64,000 nucleotides of DNA from Agromyces badenianii (GTDB lineage Bacteria > Actinomycetota > Actinomycetes > Actinomycetales > Microbacteriaceae): contig NZ_CP028913.1 in assembly GCF_003070885.1 (NCBI RefSeq), positions 434,001 through 498,000 on the forward strand, given 5' to 3'. The position numbers were made by a program, and so were the translations under genes. The first letter of the stretch is position 1. Every line of letters begins with the position of its first letter. The notes below the pieces were generated by a model. The model was not told the origin of the DNA, ran no database searches, and saw nothing but the letters and a program-made list of their open reading frames with translations. Below, one piece after another: positions 34,629 to 43,806 of the stretch.

Positions 34629-35744
34629 ATGGCGACCATGACAACGGACGTCATCGCCCCGGCCCGCACACTTCGTGCCGGCTTCGTCGGCGGCGGTTTC
34701 ATGGCCGCCGTGCACTCCCGGGCTGCTCGCGCCGCTCGCGCCGATCTCACGGGCGGTGCGTCCTCCTCGGCTGATCGAGCTCGCGACGCCGCCCTACGGC
34801 TCGGGCTCTCGGCCGCATTCGACTCGGTCGACGAGCTGCTCGCCGACCCCGACATCGACGTCGTGCACATCTGCACGCCGAACACGACGCACGCGGCGAT
34901 CGCGATGGCCGCGCTCGAAGCCGGCAAGCACGTCATCTGCGAGAAGCCGCTCGCGACCTCGGCGACGGATGCCGCGGCGCTGACCGCGCTCGCCGACGAC
35001 CGGGGCCTCGTGGCCGCGGTGCCGTTCGTCTACCGCTTCCACCCCATGGCGCGCGAGGCCAGGGCCCGCATCGCCCGCGGCGAGACCGGCCGGCTGCTCA
35101 GCGTGCAGGGCGCCTACCTGCAGGACTGGCTCGCGGCACCGCACGACGACGACTGGCGCGTCGACGCGGCGCTCGGCGGTCCGTCGCGCGCGTTCGCCGA
35201 CATCGGCTCGCACCTCGTCGACCTGCTCGAGTTCGTCTCGGGCGAGCGCATCGTTCGCCTCAGCGCCTCGACGCGCACCGTGTACGAGGCCCGCGCCCGG
35301 CACGACGACATCGCCACCGAAGACCTCGTCGCCGTCGTCGTCGAGCTCACCTCGGGCGCCGTCGGCACATTGCTCGTGTCGCAGGTGGCGCCCGGGCGCA
35401 AGAACGCCCTCTCGATCGAGCTCGCCGGCACGGCGGCGAGCGTGCGCTTCGAGCAGGAGCGGCCCGACACGCTCTGGCTCGGCCGCACCGATGCGTCGAG
35501 CGTCATCGTGCGCGACCCGGCACGGCTCGCCGGCGACGCGGCACGGCTATCGCTCGTGCCGGCGGGGCATCCGATGGGGTACCAAGACGCGTTCAACGCC
35601 TTCGTCGCCGATGCCTACGCCGCGATCGGCGGCGCGTCGCCCGAGGGGCTGCCGCGGTTCCGCGACGGCCTGCGCGCGGTGCGCGTGACCGAGGCGGTAC
35701 TGGAGTCCGCGGCGAGCGGCACTTGGGTGGAGGTGGTGGCATGA
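34629..35744 (+). CDS. Gfo/Idh/MocA-family oxidoreductase
   Basis: 371 residues. N-terminal Rossmann domain (RAGFVGGGFMAAVHSRAARA), IDVVHICTPNTTHAAIAMAA, then the family EKP motif in HVICEKPLATSATDAAAL and the substrate domain YRFHPMAREARARIARGETG, where LGGPSRAFADIGSHLVDLLE holds the expected Asp/His pair. It oxidises or reduces a cyclic polyol or sugar with NAD(P). First gene of the sugar operon, and its stop overlaps the ATPase start (ATGA). The specific sugar cannot be read. Confidence 0.88.
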   Translation: MATMTTDVIAPARTLRAGFVGGGFMAAVHSRAARAARADLTGGASSSADRARDAALRLGLSAAFDSVDELLADPDIDVVHICTPNTTHAAIAMAALEAGKHVICEKPLATSATDAAALTALADDRGLVAAVPFVYRFHPMAREARARIARGETGRLLSVQGAYLQDWLAAPHDDDWRVDAALGGPSRAFADIGSHLVDLLEFVSGERIVRLSASTRTVYEARARHDDIATEDLVAVVVELTSGAVGTLLVSQVAPGRKNALSIELAGTAASVRFEQERPDTLWLGRTDASSVIVRDPARLAGDAARLSLVPAGHPMGYQDAFNAFVADAYAAIGGASPEGLPRFRDGLRAVRVTEAVLESAASGTWVEVVA

Positions 35745-37408
35745 CCACGCAGCAGCCGCAGACCGGAGCCGGCCGCAGCGCCGTGCACGACGCCGAGCCG
35801 GTGCTCGTGGCCACCGGCCTCGAGAAGTCCTTCTTCGGCGTCACCGTGCTGCGCGGCGTGGGGCTCACGCTCCACCCCGGCGAGGTGCACGGCCTCGTCG
35901 GCGAGAACGGCGCAGGCAAGTCGACCTTCATGAAGATCCTCGCCGGCGTCTACGAGCGGGATGCCGGCACCATCGCCCTCGGCGGCACCGAGGTGGCGTT
36001 CAGCCACCCCGTCGAGGCCGCCCGCGCCGGCCTCGCCACCGTCTTCCAGGAGTTCAACCTGCTGCCCGAGCGCACCGTCGCGCAGAACGTCTTCCTCGGC
36101 CGTGAGCCGCGCCGCGGCGGCTTCGTCGACAAGAAGGCCATGCTCGCAGAGACGCGCGCACTGCTCGACGACCTCGGCATCGACACGATCGACGCGGATG
36201 CCCCGGTGCGCACGCTCACGGTCGCCGAGCAGCAGATCGTCGAGATCGTGAAGGCGCTGTCGGTCGACGCCCGGGTCATCCAGATGGACGAGCCCACCGC
36301 AGCGCTCGCCGACCACGAGGTCGAGCTGCTCTACACGATCGTGCGCCGGCTCGCCGAGCGCGGCGTCGCCATTCTCTACGTCTCGCACCGGCTGAAGGAG
36401 ATCTTCGACCTCTGCGACACGATCACGGTGCTGAAAGACGGCGCACTCGTCTCGAGCGGGCCCGCGGGCGAGCTCGACACCGACGAGCTCGTGCGCCGCA
36501 TGGTCGGCCGGCCGATCTCGGCCTACTTCCCGGCCGCCGACGAGGGCACGGTCGTGGGGGAGCCGAGGCTCGAACTGCACGGCGCGGGCAACGCCTACGT
36601 CGACGACATCGACCTCGAGCTCCGCGCCGGCGAGATCGTCGGCGTCGCGGGCCTGCAGGGTTCGGGGCGCACCGAGCTCGTCGAGGCGCTGTTCGGCATC
36701 GCGCCGTTCACCCGCGGCGAGTTGCGTCTCGACGGGCAGCCCGTGCACATGACCTCGGCGCGGCAGGCCGTCATGGCGGGCATCGCCCTCATCACCGAGG
36801 ACCGCAAGGCCCAGGGCCTCGCCCTGAACCAGTCGGTCGGCGACAACGCGCTGCTCGTCATCCGCTCCGTCTTCGCGCGCCGCACGTCCGAGGCGCGGCG
36901 AGAGCTGCCGGGCGTGCTCTCTTCGCTCGAGGTCTCCTCGCGGGGTGTCGACCAAGAGGTGCAGTACCTCTCGGGCGGCAACCAGCAGAAGGTCGTGCTC
37001 GCGAAGTGGCTCGCCACGAAGCCGCGCGTGGTGCTGCTCGACGAGCCGACCCGCGGCATCGACGTCGGCGCGAAGGTCGCCGTCTACACGCTCATGCGAC
37101 GGCTCGCGAGAGAAGGGGTCGCCATGCTCATGATCTCCTCCGAACTGCCCGAGGTGATCGGCATGTCCGACCGCATCATCGTCATGCACGACGGCCGGGC
37201 CTCGGCCGAGCTCCCCGCGCGCAGCGACGAGACCACGATCCTCTCGGCGGCGACCGGCACGCTCAAGATCGGCGGGGCGAAGGTCGTCGGCATGGCCGAT
37301 CCTGAGCCCGCCGCTGCCGCGACGGAGGGCATCGCGAACTCGGATGCCTCCTCGAATGCCTCTTCGGATGCCTCTTCGGATGCCTCGGAAGAGGAGGCCG
37401 GCCGATGA
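35741..37408 (+). CDS. Sugar ABC transporter ATP-binding protein (RbsA/MglA type)
   Basis: 555 residues with two tandem ABC domains. First: Walker A GLVGENGAGKSTFMKILAGV, signature LTVAEQQIVEIVKAL, Walker B VIQMDEPTAAL. Second: degenerate P-loop GLQGSGRTELVEALFG, LSGGNQQKVVLAKWL, VVLLDEPTRGIDVGAK. This is the usual ribose/galactose-class layout with one weak site. The C-terminal tail is a Ser/Ala/Asp repeat (NSDASSNASSDASSDAS) encoded by GGATGCCTCTTC units, unlike normal family ends. ATG overlaps the previous stop and the next gene starts inside its stop (ATGA). Confidence 0.92.
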   Translation: MTTQQPQTGAGRSAVHDAEPVLVATGLEKSFFGVTVLRGVGLTLHPGEVHGLVGENGAGKSTFMKILAGVYERDAGTIALGGTEVAFSHPVEAARAGLATVFQEFNLLPERTVAQNVFLGREPRRGGFVDKKAMLAETRALLDDLGIDTIDADAPVRTLTVAEQQIVEIVKALSVDARVIQMDEPTAALADHEVELLYTIVRRLAERGVAILYVSHRLKEIFDLCDTITVLKDGALVSSGPAGELDTDELVRRMVGRPISAYFPAADEGTVVGEPRLELHGAGNAYVDDIDLELRAGEIVGVAGLQGSGRTELVEALFGIAPFTRGELRLDGQPVHMTSARQAVMAGIALITEDRKAQGLALNQSVGDNALLVIRSVFARRTSEARRELPGVLSSLEVSSRGVDQEVQYLSGGNQQKVVLAKWLATKPRVVLLDEPTRGIDVGAKVAVYTLMRRLAREGVAMLMISSELPEVIGMSDRIIVMHDGRASAELPARSDETTILSAATGTLKIGGAKVVGMADPEPAAAATEGIANSDASSNASSDASSDASEEEAGR

Positions 37409-38478
37409 GCGCCGTCACCGCGACATCCGCACGCCGGGGCCGGCGTCGCCGCCTTGACGCGAGTCTCATCGTGGGCATCGCCCTCGTCGGCGTGATCATC
37501 ATCGGCGCCGTGCTCGTGGCGAGCGTCGGCCGCAACTTCTTCAGCGCCGGCAACATCCGCGACATCCTCACCGGCATGAGCGTGCTCGGGTTCGTCGCGA
37601 TCGGCCAGACGCTCGTGATCCTGTGCGCCTCGCTCGACCTGTCGGTGCCCTACGTCGTGAGCCTGTCGAGCCTCATCGCCGCCGACCTGATGGCGGGCAA
37701 CCCGGCGAACATCCCCGTCGCCGTGCTCGCGGTGCTCGTCGTCGCCGCCCTCATCGGCCTCGCCAACGGACTCATCGTCACGAAGCTCAAGGTCAACGGC
37801 TTCATCGCGACGCTCGGCACCGGGCTCATCATCAAGGGCTACCTCGACACGAACTACAAGGGCACGAGCGGCGAGGTGCCGTGGGAGTTCCAGCTCATCG
37901 GCGCGACCGGTGTGGGGCCAGTGCCCGTCTCGACCCTCATCATGCTCGTCGTCGCGCTCGCCGGGGCGTTCTTCCTCGCCCGCACCCGGGTCGGCAACCA
38001 CATGTTCGCGGTCGGCGGCAACGAGCTGGTCGCGCGCCTCTCGGGCATCCGCACCGCCCGGCCGGTGATCGTCGCGCACATGCTGTGCTCCATCACGGCA
38101 GCGCTCGCCGGGCTCCTGCTCGCGAGCCGGCTCGGCGTCGGCAGCCCCACCGTGGGCACCCAGGGCGGCTACGACCTGCTCTCGATCGCCGCGGTCGTGC
38201 TCGGCGGCACCCTGCTCATGGGCGGCCGCGGCTCGATCTGGGGCACGATCGGCGGCGTCGCGATCTTCGCCGTGGTCGACAACGTGATGAGCGTCATGCA
38301 GGTGAACCCGTTCCTGAAAGACGTCGTTCGCGGGGTCGTCATCGTCGCCGCGGTCGCCGTGTACACGAGCCGCTCGCTCGACCGCAGGCGGCCGCGTTTC
38401 GGCACCGGGTCGCAGGCGCCCGGGTCGGATGCCGCCGGACCACCGATCGCCGAGCACGAGAAGGAGGCCTCGGCATGA
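37405..38478 (+). CDS. Sugar ABC transporter permease (ribose class)
   Basis: 357 residues, about nine to ten hydrophobic segments. Family blocks: GFVAIGQTLVILCASLDLSV, GLANGLIVTKLKVNGFIATL, the loop RTRVGNHMFAVGGNELVARL with SGIRTARPVIVAHML, and DLLSIAAVVLGGTLLMGGRG. It forms the channel with the permease encoded next. Overlaps both neighbours by four bases. Confidence 0.92.
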   Translation: MSAVTATSARRGRRRRLDASLIVGIALVGVIIIGAVLVASVGRNFFSAGNIRDILTGMSVLGFVAIGQTLVILCASLDLSVPYVVSLSSLIAADLMAGNPANIPVAVLAVLVVAALIGLANGLIVTKLKVNGFIATLGTGLIIKGYLDTNYKGTSGEVPWEFQLIGATGVGPVPVSTLIMLVVALAGAFFLARTRVGNHMFAVGGNELVARLSGIRTARPVIVAHMLCSITAALAGLLLASRLGVGSPTVGTQGGYDLLSIAAVVLGGTLLMGGRGSIWGTIGGVAIFAVVDNVMSVMQVNPFLKDVVRGVVIVAAVAVYTSRSLDRRRPRFGTGSQAPGSDAAGPPIAEHEKEASA

Positions 38479-39674
38479 GCACCGCGACATCCGTTCAGCC
38501 CACCGTCGGCCAGCGCCTCGCCGGACTCGGCCGCACGCTCGTCAGCCCCCGCGGCGCCGTGTTCCTGCTGCTCGTCGTGCTGCTCGTGGCGATCACCGTG
38601 CTGAACCCCGCGTTCGCCGAGCCCTCGCAGTTCATCCGCTTCATCCAGCGCGTCGCGCCCGTCGCGATCGTCGCGATCGGCCAGTACTTCGTGATCGTCG
38701 GCGGCGAGTTCGACCTCTCGATGGGCTCGGTCGTGACGGCACAGGTCGTGATCGCCGGCAACCTCATCGGCCAGGACGAGGCGAAGTCGCTGCCCGTGCT
38801 CGCGTTCATGCTCGCGTTCGGCGCCTTCATCGGGCTCATCAACGGCCTCATCGTCACCCTGCTCAAGGTGCCGAGCTTCATCGTGACGCTCGGCATGATG
38901 CTCGCCCTGCTCGGCGCCACCCTCTACTGGACCGGTGGCGCGGCGACCGGCAACCCGGCCGACGGCTTCCGCGAGATCGGCCGCGGCGGCATCCGGGGCC
39001 TCCCGGTCATCGAGATCCTGCCGTGGTCGGTCATCGTGCTCGCGGTGGTGCTCGCGATCGCGATCTGGTTCGCGCGCCGTCCGTTCGGGCGCACCATCAT
39101 CGCCCTCGGCGACAACCCGACGACGGCGCGCTACTCGGGCGCCCGCAACTGGTGGGTGAAGACCTCGACCTTCATGATCTCCTCGCTCTCGGCGACCGTC
39201 GCCGGCGTGCTGCTCGTCGGATACGCGGGCGTGCACCCGAGCGTCGGGCGCGGCTACGAGTTCACCGCGATCACCGCGGTCGTGCTCGGCGGCGTCGTGC
39301 TCGGCGGCGGCCGGGGCTGGGTCGTCGCTGCGGCGGCCGGAGCCTTCGCCCTCGAAGCGCTCTTCACCCTGCTGAACTTCGCGGGGGTGCCCTCGACCTA
39401 CCGTGATGCCGTGCAGGGCGCGATCATCATCCTCGCCGTCGCCTACGCGGCCACCACGATCCGGGCACGACGAAAGGGCCGGGCCCTCGAGGCGCCGGTC
39501 GCGCCGCTGTCACCTGCGCCCCACGCGCCGAACCCGGCGCCCACGATCTCGCCCGAGTCGGCGACCAAGACTTCGCCGGCACCGGCGGAGGAGCAGGATG
39601 CCGCGGCATCCGCTCGCCCTGCACCCATTCCCTCGACGCAGAGGGCTGACAACGAAACCAAGGGAGGTTCGTGA
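38475..39674 (+). CDS. Sugar ABC transporter permease (ribose class), second subunit
   Basis: 399 residues. Homologous to the preceding permease: VAIVAIGQYFVIVGGEFDLS, GLINGLIVTLLKVPSFIVTL, RRPFGRTIIALGDNPTTARY and AITAVVLGGVVLGGGRGWVV. A hydrophilic C-terminal tail of about 60 Pro/Ala-rich residues follows the last helix (PLSPAPHAPNPAPTISPES). Having two different permeases suggests a heterodimer. The start ATG 38475 overlaps the stop of the first permease gene. Confidence 0.92.
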   Translation: MSTATSVQPTVGQRLAGLGRTLVSPRGAVFLLLVVLLVAITVLNPAFAEPSQFIRFIQRVAPVAIVAIGQYFVIVGGEFDLSMGSVVTAQVVIAGNLIGQDEAKSLPVLAFMLAFGAFIGLINGLIVTLLKVPSFIVTLGMMLALLGATLYWTGGAATGNPADGFREIGRGGIRGLPVIEILPWSVIVLAVVLAIAIWFARRPFGRTIIALGDNPTTARYSGARNWWVKTSTFMISSLSATVAGVLLVGYAGVHPSVGRGYEFTAITAVVLGGVVLGGGRGWVVAAAAGAFALEALFTLLNFAGVPSTYRDAVQGAIIILAVAYAATTIRARRKGRALEAPVAPLSPAPHAPNPAPTISPESATKTSPAPAEEQDAAASARPAPIPSTQRADNETKGGS

Positions 39675-40879
39675 TGCGACGCAGGTATGCAGTGGCATCC
39701 GCCATGGTCGGCGCTCTTGCGCTGTTCGCGCTGGCCGGATGTACCACCGACCCGAACGTGGCCGCGCCGTCGGATGACGCCGGAGCCACGGAAGAAGCGG
39801 TCGAGTGGTTCGACCAGGAGCTCTACGACAAGCAGTACGCCGAACGGTCCGTCGTGCCCGAGGGGCCCGAGGGGCAGCCGTGGTTGCAGTACATCAACGC
39901 CGAGATGACCGACACGGCGCAGTACGCAGGCACCGGAGCGAAGAAGGCGTGCTTCGCGAACGCCTCGATCTCCAACCCGTGGCGGCAGACCGGCTGGATC
40001 ACCATGAACCAGCAGCTGAAGGTGCTGCAGGACGCGGGCGTCATCTCCGAGATGGAGACCCGCGACGCGCAGGACTCGGATGACACGCAGATCGCCGACA
40101 TCGACTACTTCATCGGTGAGGGCGACTGCGACATCTTCATCATCTCGCCGAACTCCACGGCGGCCATGACCCCGGCCGTCGAGCGGGCGTGCGACACCGG
40201 CAAGCCCGTCGTGGTCTTCGACCGCGGCGTGCAGACCGACTGCCCCGTCACGTTCATCCATCCCATCGGCGGATTCGCGTGGGGCATCGACACCGCCGAG
40301 TTCCTGATCGAGGAGCTCGAACCGGGCTCGAAGGTCGTGGCACTGCGGATCCTCCCCGGTGTCGACGTGCTCGAGCAGCGCTGGGCCGCGGCCGAGAAGC
40401 TCTTCGAGGAGAACGACATCGAGGCGGTCGACTACTTCACGGGAGCCGACCCCGCCGAGATCAAGAAGATCATCTCCGACGAGCTCGCCAAGGGCGATGT
40501 CGACGGCATCTGGATGGACGCCGGTGACGGCGCCGTCGCCGCCATCGAGGCGTTCGAGGATGCCGGCGTCGATTACCCCGTGATGACGGGCGAAGACGAG
40601 ATGAGCTTCCTGCGCAAGTGGAAGGAGACGGGGCTCACGGGTCTTGCACCGGTGTACTCCAACTTCCAGTGGCGCACGCCGCTGCTCGCCGCGCAGAAGA
40701 TCTTCGCGGGCGAGCAGATCCCGAAGGAGTGGGTGCTGCCGCAGTCGCCGATCACTGCTGAAGAGGTCGACCAGTACCTCGAGGCGAACGACGGCATGCC
40801 CGACGGCCACTACGCGAAGTTCGGTGGCGAAGACCTGCCGGGCTACCCGCAGGTGTGGCAGGACCGAGTGATCCCGTAA
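39674..40879 (+). CDS. Sugar ABC transporter substrate-binding lipoprotein
   Basis: 401 residues. Lipobox ALAGC (Cys23). Periplasmic-binding-protein type 1 fold: KKACFANASISNPWRQTGWI, GDCDIFIISPNSTAAMTPAV, PVVVFDRGVQTDCPVTFIHP, DVDGIWMDAGDGAVAAIEAF. Typical ribose/inositol class but with an insert before the first domain. ATG 39674 lies on the last base of the previous stop (TGATG), with GGGAGG six bases upstream; GTG 39671 is too close to it. A stem-loop 31 bases after the stop may protect this mRNA segment. Confidence 0.9.
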   Translation: MRRRYAVASAMVGALALFALAGCTTDPNVAAPSDDAGATEEAVEWFDQELYDKQYAERSVVPEGPEGQPWLQYINAEMTDTAQYAGTGAKKACFANASISNPWRQTGWITMNQQLKVLQDAGVISEMETRDAQDSDDTQIADIDYFIGEGDCDIFIISPNSTAAMTPAVERACDTGKPVVVFDRGVQTDCPVTFIHPIGGFAWGIDTAEFLIEELEPGSKVVALRILPGVDVLEQRWAAAEKLFEENDIEAVDYFTGADPAEIKKIISDELAKGDVDGIWMDAGDGAVAAIEAFEDAGVDYPVMTGEDEMSFLRKWKETGLTGLAPVYSNFQWRTPLLAAQKIFAGEQIPKEWVLPQSPITAEEVDQYLEANDGMPDGHYAKFGGEDLPGYPQVWQDRVIP

Positions 40880-40910
40880 GGGTGATCGAGCGAACGACGG
40901 CCTAATCTGG

Positions 40911-40943
40911 TCGGGCGGCGGCGGGTCTCCCTCCGCCGCCCGA
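40911..40943 (+). terminator. Intercistronic hairpin after the sugar-binding protein gene
   Basis: TCGGGCGGCGG / CCGCCGCCCGA, a perfect 11-bp stem with an 11-base loop, between the binding-protein gene and the isomerase gene. It probably adjusts relative expression rather than stopping all transcription. Confidence 0.5.
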
Positions 40944-40966
40944 TCGCACGCTCGCAAGGAGGCAGC

Positions 40967-41836
40967 ATGCGCCGCATCATCGGTGTGAACACCTGGGTCT
41001 GGACCTCGCCGCTCGACGACGAATCGCTCGCCGAGATCGCGGCGAAGGCTGCGGGACTAGGCTTCGGCGCGATCGAGCTGCCGGTCGAGAGCCCTGGCGA
41101 CTGGTCGCCGGATGCCGCGGCGGAGATGCTGCGCGACCACCGGCTCGCCCCCGTGGTGATCGGCGCGATGGGCCCGGGCCGAAACCTCATCGCCGCTCCG
41201 GGCTCCGAGGTCGTGGCGACCCAGAACTACCTCGTGCACTGCGTCGGCGTCGCCGAGCGGCTGGGCGCCCGCATCGTCGCCGGCCCGTTCACCGCGGCCA
41301 CCGGCCGTGCCTGGCGCATGGACGCCGAAGAGCGCGTCGCCCGCTACCGCGAACTGCAGGCGAGCCTCGGCCCGGTCGTGCGGGCGGCGGAGCGCAGCGG
41401 CATCCGGCTCGCGGTCGAACCGCTGAACCGCTACGAGACGAGCCTCGTCAACACCGTCGAGCAGGCGCTCGAGGCACTCGGGCCGTTGCTCGGGCCCGGC
41501 CTCGGCCTCGCGCTCGACAGCTACCACCTGAACATCGAGGAGAAGCACGTCGGCGACGCGATCCGCCTGGCGGGGGAGCACCTCGCCTACGTGCAGGTCT
41601 GCGGCAACGACCGCGGCGCGGTGGGCGACGACCACACCGACTGGCCGGCCTTCCTCGACGCCCTCGACGACGTGGGCTACAGCGGCCCCCTCGGCCTCGA
41701 GAGCTTCACCGGCGACAACGACACCATCGCGGTCGCCGCCTCGGTCTGGCGACCGCTCGCGGCATCGCAAGACGAACTCGCGGCACGGAGCATCCGCTAC
41801 CTGACCGCCCTGCAAGACGAACGGGAGCGACGATGA
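40967..41836 (+). CDS. TIM-barrel sugar 3-epimerase/isomerase (tagatose/allulose epimerase-like)
   Basis: 289 residues. AP-endonuclease-2-like TIM barrel with metal ligands in AVEPLNRYETSLVNT (Glu), ALDSYHLNIEEKHVGDAI (Asp, His), VQVCGNDRGAVGDDHTDW and GLESF (Glu). This pattern is that of D-tagatose 3-epimerase and related ketose epimerases. It would epimerise the imported sugar or its oxidised form in the cytoplasm. ATG follows AAGGAGG, and the next gene overlaps its stop. Exact substrate unknown. Confidence 0.85.
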   Translation: MRRIIGVNTWVWTSPLDDESLAEIAAKAAGLGFGAIELPVESPGDWSPDAAAEMLRDHRLAPVVIGAMGPGRNLIAAPGSEVVATQNYLVHCVGVAERLGARIVAGPFTAATGRAWRMDAEERVARYRELQASLGPVVRAAERSGIRLAVEPLNRYETSLVNTVEQALEALGPLLGPGLGLALDSYHLNIEEKHVGDAIRLAGEHLAYVQVCGNDRGAVGDDHTDWPAFLDALDDVGYSGPLGLESFTGDNDTIAVAASVWRPLAASQDELAARSIRYLTALQDERERR

Positions 41837-42882
41837 GCGACCAGCAGCACGCGGGCGAGACGGATGCCGCGGCATCCGCGACCCGGCCCGTCACCCTCTT
41901 CACCGGTCAGTGGGCAGACCTGCCCTTCGCGGAGGTCGCGCGCCTCGCCGCGGAGTGGGGCTACGACGGCCTCGAGATCGCCTGCTCTGGAGACCACCTC
42001 GACCTGAAGCTCGCCGAGGAGGAGCCCGGCTACCTCGACGAACGGCGCGAGATCCTGAAGCGCCACGGCTTGCAGGTGCACGCGATCTCCAACCACCTCA
42101 CGGGCCAGGCCGTGTGCGACGACCCCATCGACTTCCGGCACGAGGCCATCGTGCGGTCCTACACGTGGGGCGACGGAGACGCCGAGGGGGTCAGGCAGCG
42201 TGCCGCCGACGACATGAAGCGGGCGGCGAGGGTCGCCCGGTCGCTCGGCGTCGACACGGTGGTCGGGTTCACCGGCTCGGCCATCTGGCCGTTCGTGGCG
42301 ATGTTCCCGCCCGTGCCCGGCTCGGTGATCGATGCCGGATACGAGGACTTCGCGACGCGGTGGAACCCCATCCTCGACGTGTTCGACGCCGAGGGCGTGC
42401 GGTTCGCGCACGAGGTGCACCCGGGCGAGATCGCCTACGACTACTGGAGCTCGGTGCGCGCACTCGAGGCGATCGGCCATCGGGAGGCCTTCGGCTTCAA
42501 CTGGGATCCCTCGCACATGATGTGGCAGCAGATCGACCCGGTGGGATTCATCCTCGACTTCCAGGACCGCATCTACCACGTCGACTGCAAGGACATTCGC
42601 TTGCGTCCGGCCAACGGCCGGGCGGGCGTGCTCGGCTCGCACCTGCCGTGGGGCGACCCGCGCCGCGGCTGGGACTTCGTCTCCACCGGTCACGGCGACG
42701 TGCCGTGGGAGGATTCCTTCCGCGCGCTCGATGCGATCGGCTACACGGGGCCGATCTCGGTCGAGTGGGAGGATGCCGGCATGGACCGCCTGCACGGCGC
42801 GGCCGAGGCGGTCGGATTCATCCGCTCGCTGCTCTGGCCGAAGCCGACCGCGTCGTTCGACGCGGCGTTCTCGAACCAGTAG
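41833..42882 (+). CDS. TIM-barrel sugar phosphate isomerase/epimerase
   Basis: 349 residues. Same fold, different subgroup: WGYDGLEIACSGDHLDLKL, RFAHEVHPGEIAYDYW (metal Glu), FNWDPSHMMWQQIDP (Asp/His), IYHVDCKDIRLRP (His), and GPISVEWEDAGMDRLHGAAE (Glu). This subgroup is often found beside Gfo/Idh/MocA dehydrogenases in inositol or keto-sugar pathways. Overlaps the upstream epimerase gene (ATGA). It is the last gene of the sugar operon. The N-terminus has a DAAAS stretch coded by the GGATGCCGCGGCATCC word. Confidence 0.86.
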   Translation: MSDQQHAGETDAAASATRPVTLFTGQWADLPFAEVARLAAEWGYDGLEIACSGDHLDLKLAEEEPGYLDERREILKRHGLQVHAISNHLTGQAVCDDPIDFRHEAIVRSYTWGDGDAEGVRQRAADDMKRAARVARSLGVDTVVGFTGSAIWPFVAMFPPVPGSVIDAGYEDFATRWNPILDVFDAEGVRFAHEVHPGEIAYDYWSSVRALEAIGHREAFGFNWDPSHMMWQQIDPVGFILDFQDRIYHVDCKDIRLRPANGRAGVLGSHLPWGDPRRGWDFVSTGHGDVPWEDSFRALDAIGYTGPISVEWEDAGMDRLHGAAEAVGFIRSLLWPKPTASFDAAFSNQ

Positions 42883-42892
42883 CCGGGCTCCG

Positions 42893-43612
42893 CTACTCGG
42901 GGATGCTCCAGTAGTACGCGACCCCGCCGGGGTGCAGCTCGGTGATCGCGTAGTCGACCGATCGGTCCCAGGTCGGGTCGGTGTGGCCGGCGTAGAGGAT
43001 CGTGACCGAGCCGTCGGCATCCGTCTCGACCGACGTCACGACGCCGGTGTGGTCGCGGTCGCCCGAGTCGTCCCAGTCGAACTGCACGACGTCGCCGACC
43101 TTCACCGAGGCGCGCTCGGCGTCGGTCAGCGCCGTCGCCCGCTCGGGGTGCTCCTCGAGGTAGTCGCGCATCGCCGTCGAGCTGATCCAGGCGTCGGCGT
43201 GGCCGTAGGCGTCGCCCGACTCGTCGAACCACCACTCCTCGTCTTCGACCCACCCTCGCGCGAGCAGGGTCTGGCTCGTGAAGTTGACGCAGTCGTTCTC
43301 GTCGAGGTAGCCGTAGGTGTCGCTCTCGGTGTCGTCCCAGTGCTTGTGGGCGTAGGTGAGCTGCGCGGCGATGCCGGGGCTCAGTGAACTCGTGTCGAGC
43401 TCTGCGACCGGGGTGCCGTCGGCGCCGTCGCCCGCGGCACGCTCGTCGGCCGACGCCGAGTCGGCGGCTTCGTCCGTCACGGGCCCGCCGGCCCCTTGCC
43501 CAAGCGACCACGCGATGGTCGCCCCTCCGGTCACGAGCAGCACGGCGGCGATCGCACCGACGATCAGAGCGCGACGGCGGCGGAATACACGGGTCTCGAC
43601 GGGATGGGGCAT
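42893..43612 (-). CDS. Membrane-anchored amidase-domain protein (PF12671-like Cys hydrolase)
   Basis: 239 residues. A basic N-terminus and one membrane helix (about 12-32, RRRALIVGAIAAVLLVTGGA) put the rest outside the cell. The C-terminal domain has YGYLDENDCVNFTSQTLLAR (Cys nucleophile), VGDVVQFDWDDSGDRDHTGV (His) and ILYAGHTDP, as in the putative amidase domain related to NlpC/P60. Peptidoglycan or peptide hydrolysis is likely but unproven. ATG 43612 has TACGGT seven bases upstream, and GGTGG could be a ribosome site. Confidence 0.83.
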   Translation of the reverse strand: MPHPVETRVFRRRRALIVGAIAAVLLVTGGATIAWSLGQGAGGPVTDEAADSASADERAAGDGADGTPVAELDTSSLSPGIAAQLTYAHKHWDDTESDTYGYLDENDCVNFTSQTLLARGWVEDEEWWFDESGDAYGHADAWISSTAMRDYLEEHPERATALTDAERASVKVGDVVQFDWDDSGDRDHTGVVTSVETDADGSVTILYAGHTDPTWDRSVDYAITELHPGGVAYYWSIPE

Positions 43613-43619
43613 TCGATCC

Positions 43620-43625
43620 ACCGTA
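43620..43625 (-). promoter_or_regulatory. -10 box before the amidase-domain gene
   Basis: Minus-strand TACGGT, then seven bases to ATG 43612. Fits a leaderless transcript. Confidence 0.35.
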
Positions 43626-43679
43626 TGGACCCTGCCTGAGCATCTCCCGAACGGGGTGCGGCGTGGGAGGAACGGCCTC

Positions 43680-43719
43680 CGAAGATGGCCCGAACCGGCC
43701 ATCCGAAGGTGGCCCGAAC
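43680..43719. repeat. 16-bp direct repeat in a divergent promoter region
   Basis: CGAAGATGGCCCGAAC (43680-43695) and CGAAGGTGGCCCGAAC (43704-43719), 24-bp period, one mismatch. They lie between the amidase-domain gene and the small winged-helix gene and may bind a regulator. Confidence 0.5.
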
Positions 43720-43806
43720 GCGCGATGCCCTCGGTCGGCGGTGGGGGTGGAATCGGAGGTGTCCGCTCGCCCCGCACGGGGCCGGAAATCCAATCAGGGA
43801 GTCATC

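Noticed and set aside
42741..43793. Alternative minus-strand frame over the amidase-domain gene
   Set aside because: It is an Arg-rich shadow; the amidase frame has a signal anchor and Cys/His motifs.
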